Assembly (NCBI GenBank): GCA_902775565.1
Contig: CACYMP010000002.1
Coordinates: 124,001-188,000, forward strand
Direction of reading: 5' to 3'
DNA: 64,000 nt
DNA from: Oscillospiraceae bacterium
GTDB taxonomy: Bacteria > Bacillota > Clostridia > Saccharofermentanales > Saccharofermentanaceae
The translations under genes were made by a program, and so were the position numbers. Positions within the stretch are counted from its first letter, which is position 1. Each line of letters opens with the position of its first letter. Positions 60,516-64,000 of the stretch are shown one piece after another. The notes under the pieces were generated by a model. The model searched no databases, had not been told where the DNA came from, and saw nothing but the letters and a program-made list of their open reading frames with translations.

Positions 60516-63116
60516 TCAACCTCCCAGATATTTCCAATTTTCTTTTTTCCAGATGTTGTCCTTAACGGTATACCAGCGTCCGGGTTTGAAGGTATTGCCG
60601 TTGTTCTTGTCTACGTTCCAATCGCCGGAAAAGAAGATCTTCTGTTCGCCCTGTTTGGCATCAGTCGCAAGCTTCTTTCCCGTGAAAGGATTCGCAGGGT
60701 TATCGATAACGCCCTTGGAAGCAAGGTACGCGGTATCTGCATTTGTCATGAACTCCTCGGACTGGACAAGCTCTCCGTGACTTCCGAAGTCCTTGACCAT
60801 GAGAAGAGGCGTGAACCACTCGACATCAACGGGTGCGGGGAGTCCTACCGCCATGACATCGGGGATGTTTCCGAGACCGAAGCCGTGGTCGGCAACGATT
60901 ATTATCCTGGTGTTGTCGTATACGCCGTTAGCCTTGAGGTGATCGATCCACTTTCCGATAGCCATGAGACCTGCCATGTCGGCATGGTAGTGGCAGTAAT
61001 CGAGGCTGTCCACCATGAGCAGTAACTTGCCGTTATTGATGAACCTCTTCTGATGCGCCTTGTCGTATGCCGTGTTGTCGACATAGTCAGCAGGAATGTA
61101 CTCGGGTTCCTTGAGATAAGATTCCTCATGGGTTACACGTGAGGTGAAGAACAGATAGTTGTTGCTGTCACCGTCATCGATCTTCGTCATCTTATCGAGC
61201 GAATTGATCGCCCAGTACTCGGCAACGAACTCCTTGTTGTGACCGTAGGAGACCGACGTTCCTCTTCTTACCTGAGGTGCCGTTGACCAGTCGGGGATCT
61301 CGGTATCGTTGTAGCTGCCGTTGTCATAGAAGAAAGGCTGCAGAAGGACCGGAGCTGCCTTGTAGAGCGAGAAGCAGAACAGGTTGCGGTTGATGGTCTT
61401 CATGTAAGCCTCGCCGTAATCAACAGGAACGTAACGGTAAAGCGTGTTGTATGCGCTCACGTTGTTAAGGCCGTCAAATACGGTAAGATCGCTGTTCCAT
61501 TTGTATCCCGCATAGGAAGGATTGACGATGGTGGACTTGAAGCCTGCGTTCGCAAACATCACGGGCATGACCTTGAGTGCTTCGTTCTGCTTGTCGACGA
61601 GCTTTTCGGAAGTACGCTCATTGATCTTTTCGGGAGTATATTCATAGCCGCCGTAGAGCGCGGGTGAAGCGAAGTTTGTGTAAGCACCGTATGAGACGGT
61701 GTTGTGGTAGTACGTGAAGCCGTCAAACGACTTGCCCAATGATTCGTTTTCTGCGAAAAGATACGGGATCATGGGACCGATCGCACGGTCGAGCATAATG
61801 ACTACGACGTTCTTTCCGTTCTTGGAAAGGGTAAACTCGGGATCGTTGTCCGTGCATGCTTTCTTTGCGTCAGAGAAACCTCGGTTGACCGTTCCCACCT
61901 TGGAGATTCCGAGGCCTGCGAAAACCAAAGCCGCGGACAAAGCAACAACGGTAGCAACATTCCTTCCGAACTTCGCAAGCAGCACTGCCGCTACGACTGC
62001 GCCGGCCGTAACGCCCAAGCTGATAAATCCGGCAGCCGTCTCAAAAATCGGAGCAACATCGTAAACGAGAACGTTTGACATCGTGCCGAATCCGTTGCTG
62101 AAGATACATGCGTTGACTACGATGCTGCATGTCAGCGCGAGCATGACGTAAGCGATAAGCTTCTTTCCCTTTTTCGGAGACATTGCGTAGAACACCGAGG
62201 GCCAGAGCACGAAAAGCCCGGTTGCTTTGACCATGGCATCGATCACATAGACCATCGGGTTGGTGAGTGACTGCATATCAACGAACTCTTCCGGTGCGGC
62301 TGCAAGGACCGACATGGGAAGGTAAAGACCCATGAAGATCGCGCAGGCGATCGCAGAGAAGACGAACAGTCCCTTGTAGCTGACGTCTGCGCCCTTTCCT
62401 TCTGCTGCCTTTTTCTCTGCCCTGGGAGCGGACTTCTTTTTCGAAGCGAGCTTCATGATGATGTTCTTAACGAGTGAGAACAGGTTGTTGCATGTCCAGT
62501 AAAGGACCATTCCCGAAGGTGAATTGTAGAGCAATACGAGGAAGAGCGCCGCCATAACGAGCAGTTGGATCTTCGATTTCGCGGGCATCTTGTTTGCATA
62601 GACCGCAGCCGAGATGAGGTTGATCGCGGTCATAACGAACGGAAGAACGTTGATCGTAACGGAACCCAAAGCGAGCATCGCGTCCGGAGCTCCCAGGTCG
62701 CTGATGGGACCGAAGGACCAGCCTGCGAGGTAGATGTTGTTTGAAAGCATCCTGTATGCAGCTAGGAAGAACGGGATCTGCAGGAGCAAAGAAACGGAGC
62801 TCTTGAGGACAGACAAAGGGCTGTAGTTGTTCTGCCTGTAGTATGTCTGCAGGATCATGAAGCGCTCGTCGCCCTTGAAATACTGCTTGATGTGCTTGAT
62901 GACGGGGCCTAAGCGGTCTTCGGCTTCCCTTGCTTCTTCCTGTATTTTGTCCGCGCGCATATATAAAGGGAGCACGATCAGGCTGAATACAAGTGAGAGG
63001 AGCATTATGTTCAGGCCCGAAATATGGATGTGCTTATTAAGCACCGAGAAGATTATCTCGAATACCAGTTCGATCGGTCCTATTATCAATGCATAAAGCT
63101 CTGATAAGAATTGCAT
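60516..63116 (-). CDS. YidC/Oxa1-like insertase domain fused to a sulfatase-like (alkaline-phosphatase-fold) domain
   Basis: An 866-residue membrane protein. Residues 1-225 look like a YidC/Oxa1 insertase: 'LIVLPLYMRADKIQEEAREA' with a conserved basic residue (Arg54), 'LLLQIPFFLAAYRML' and 'SPSGMVLYWTCNNLFSLVKN'. Four to five more helices span 245-410. Residues 430-800 are an alkaline-phosphatase-superfamily domain like sulfatases or lipid phosphoglycerol/phosphoethanolamine transferases: 'VVIMLDRA' (Asp443), a candidate Thr480 in 'YGAYTNFASPAL', and 'VADHGFG' (Asp743, His744). The last 60 residues match those of the next paralogue. It is 2 bp before aepX. Confidence 0.88.
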   Translation of the reverse strand: MQFLSELYALIIGPIELVFEIIFSVLNKHIHISGLNIMLLSLVFSLIVLPLYMRADKIQEEAREAEDRLGPVIKHIKQYFKGDERFMILQTYYRQNNYSPLSVLKSSVSLLLQIPFFLAAYRMLSNNIYLAGWSFGPISDLGAPDAMLALGSVTINVLPFVMTAINLISAAVYANKMPAKSKIQLLVMAALFLVLLYNSPSGMVLYWTCNNLFSLVKNIIMKLASKKKSAPRAEKKAAEGKGADVSYKGLFVFSAIACAIFMGLYLPMSVLAAAPEEFVDMQSLTNPMVYVIDAMVKATGLFVLWPSVFYAMSPKKGKKLIAYVMLALTCSIVVNACIFSNGFGTMSNVLVYDVAPIFETAAGFISLGVTAGAVVAAVLLAKFGRNVATVVALSAALVFAGLGISKVGTVNRGFSDAKKACTDNDPEFTLSKNGKNVVVIMLDRAIGPMIPYLFAENESLGKSFDGFTYYHNTVSYGAYTNFASPALYGGYEYTPEKINERTSEKLVDKQNEALKVMPVMFANAGFKSTIVNPSYAGYKWNSDLTVFDGLNNVSAYNTLYRYVPVDYGEAYMKTINRNLFCFSLYKAAPVLLQPFFYDNGSYNDTEIPDWSTAPQVRRGTSVSYGHNKEFVAEYWAINSLDKMTKIDDGDSNNYLFFTSRVTHEESYLKEPEYIPADYVDNTAYDKAHQKRFINNGKLLLMVDSLDYCHYHADMAGLMAIGKWIDHLKANGVYDNTRIIIVADHGFGLGNIPDVMAVGLPAPVDVEWFTPLLMVKDFGSHGELVQSEEFMTNADTAYLASKGVIDNPANPFTGKKLATDAKQGEQKIFFSGDWNVDKNNGNTFKPGRWYTVKDNIWKKENWKYLGG

Positions 63117-63137
63117 GCCTTTTAACGCTGTCTCCCT

Positions 63138-64000
63138 TTAGTGGTTGCCCAGATATTTCCAGTTTTCTTTCTGCCAGATGCTGTCCTTAACAAAGTACCA
63201 GTCTCCGGGTTTGTATACTGTTCCGTTGTTGTAATGTACTTTCCAGTGATCGGAATGGAAAACCGTAATGCCGTTCTTCTTGCCTTCATCGGTTATAGCC
63301 TTGCCCGTGAACGGATTGACAGGATTTTCGATGATGCCCTTTGTCGCGATATAAGGCGTATCGGCATTTGTCATGAACTCCTCGGATGTCTTAAGCTCAC
63401 CGTGAGCATTGAAATCCTTTACCAGAAGGAGCGGGGCAAATGCCTCTCCGTCGAGGCCGCCGCCGAGATCCTGCTGCAGGAGCTTCGGGAAGTTACCGAT
63501 GTAGTAACCGTGGTCTGCGACAATGATGATCCTCGTATTGTCGTAGCAGCCGATCTCCTTGAGGTAATTGAGCCAGTTTCCGATCTCCCTTAATGTCGCG
63601 AGGTCGCACTGATAATTTCTGAAATCCTTCGGATTCTTCATCCACATCATGTCGCCCTTGAGGATGAACCTTATCTTGCCCTGGGGAGAATTGTCGAACT
63701 TGGTATTGTTGACAACGTCAGCGGGCTCGTATGCAGGCTCCTGAAGGAATTCCGAATCGTGGCACGTATCGAAACCGATATAGACGAAGTGGTTGCCGTC
63801 TCCGTCTTCCACCTTGGTCATCTCGTTCATTGCCTTAAGCGCGTGATAATCCCACATGAAGATCTGCTCGTGTCCCTCTGCCTTCGAGGTACCTGAACGT
63901 CTCTGGTCCATGAGGCGCGACGGATCGACGATCCTGGTCTCGTTGTATTTACCTTCGTCGTAGAGAGCCGGCTGAAGCACTACGGGAGCGGATCTGAAGA
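63138..64000 (-). CDS. Partial paralogue: sulfatase-like domain protein, C-terminal part
   Basis: The frame is open to the right edge of the window; about 287 residues are seen. It is clearly a paralogue of the preceding protein: 'SAPVVLQPALYDEGKYNET' aligns with 'AAPVLLQPFFYDNGSYNDT', and 'NTRIIIVADHGYYIGN' with 'NTRIIIVADHGFGLGN'. Both end in 'ENWKYLG'. Asp-His metal ligands are present. Whether it too has a YidC-like N-terminus cannot be told, as that part lies outside. It is 21 bp upstream of the full-length copy, in the same operon. Confidence 0.88.
   Translation of the reverse strand, partial: FRSAPVVLQPALYDEGKYNETRIVDPSRLMDQRRSGTSKAEGHEQIFMWDYHALKAMNEMTKVEDGDGNHFVYIGFDTCHDSEFLQEPAYEPADVVNNTKFDNSPQGKIRFILKGDMMWMKNPKDFRNYQCDLATLREIGNWLNYLKEIGCYDNTRIIIVADHGYYIGNFPKLLQQDLGGGLDGEAFAPLLLVKDFNAHGELKTSEEFMTNADTPYIATKGIIENPVNPFTGKAITDEGKKNGITVFHSDHWKVHYNNGTVYKPGDWYFVKDSIWQKENWKYLGNH

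Noticed and set aside
1..64000. tRNA, rRNA, transposases, integrases or phage genes
   Set aside because: None was recognised on either strand. Codon use and gene style look even across the window, so I see no clear sign of a recent island.

Overview
The window reads as a chromosomal stretch of a low-to-mid GC anaerobic Bacillota, most likely a gut or rumen Clostridia (Oscillospirales/Saccharofermentans-like or Lachnospirales-like; the genus cannot be fixed from sequence alone). The clues are a fabH-fabK-fabD-fabG-fabF-accB-fabZ-accC-accDA operon, FabK instead of FabI, class I Fe-S hydratase subunits, high-molecular-weight rubredoxin, three-subunit transhydrogenase, a two-gene SUF system, many lipoproteins with Gram-positive lipoboxes, and strong Shine-Dalgarno sites. 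I see no tRNA, rRNA, insertion sequence, phage gene or CRISPR array.

Layout. 1-9100: type II fatty-acid operon, all on the minus strand, ending in a partial gene at the left edge and driven by a near-consensus promoter overlapped by a FabT-like dyad. 9100-19500: a repeat array, a C39-like peptidase coupled to asparaginase, exonuclease III, a very unusual LacI-sensor/GGDEF/EAL/beta-helix protein, a DUF4236 protein, patatin and SufCB. 19600-33060: a Sel1-repeat protein, an FMN riboswitch with ribU, an esterase, a fumarase/tartrate dehydratase operon, a DUF4349 lipoprotein, an FkbM methyltransferase with a phosphodiesterase, lipoproteins, Hrb, an orphan ZnuA and a 7TM diguanylate cyclase. 33060-46600: a double repeat array, a giant ABC exporter, an NYN/SseB-like pair, a GT39-type glycosyltransferase, pntAA-pntAB-pntB and a GT2. 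46600-53960: serpin lipoprotein, zinc-ribbon membrane protein, ECF sigma/anti-sigma pair, a degenerate GGDEF-EAL protein and a cytidylate-kinase-like protein. 54000-64000: a repeat array and then a minus-strand phosphonate operon.

The most striking system is the phosphonate operon at the right end: PEP mutase fused to two nucleotidyltransferase domains, phosphonopyruvate decarboxylase, phosphonoacetaldehyde reductase, a CDP-glycerol-glycerophosphotransferase-like protein, a VTT membrane protein, and two tandem alkaline-phosphatase-fold (sulfatase-like) proteins. The complete one of these is fused to a YidC/Oxa1 insertase domain. Together they could make nucleotide-activated 2-hydroxyethylphosphonate and attach it to a surface polymer or lipid.

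Two patterns were found by reading the DNA rather than from gene families. First, four intergenic loci carry tandem arrays of short dyads with a nearly invariant 74-bp (72-bp at one locus) unit period and a 37-42 bp dyad. The motif differs between families, but the geometry is the same. Second, three promoters (ECF sigma gene, serpin lipoprotein, DUF4349 lipoprotein) share GTGCAACATTWT-N10-TCTGTATWWRGG with identical spacing, which defines a likely autoregulated envelope-stress regulon. Several genes also appear to be leaderless, with an extended -10 box just before the ATG.
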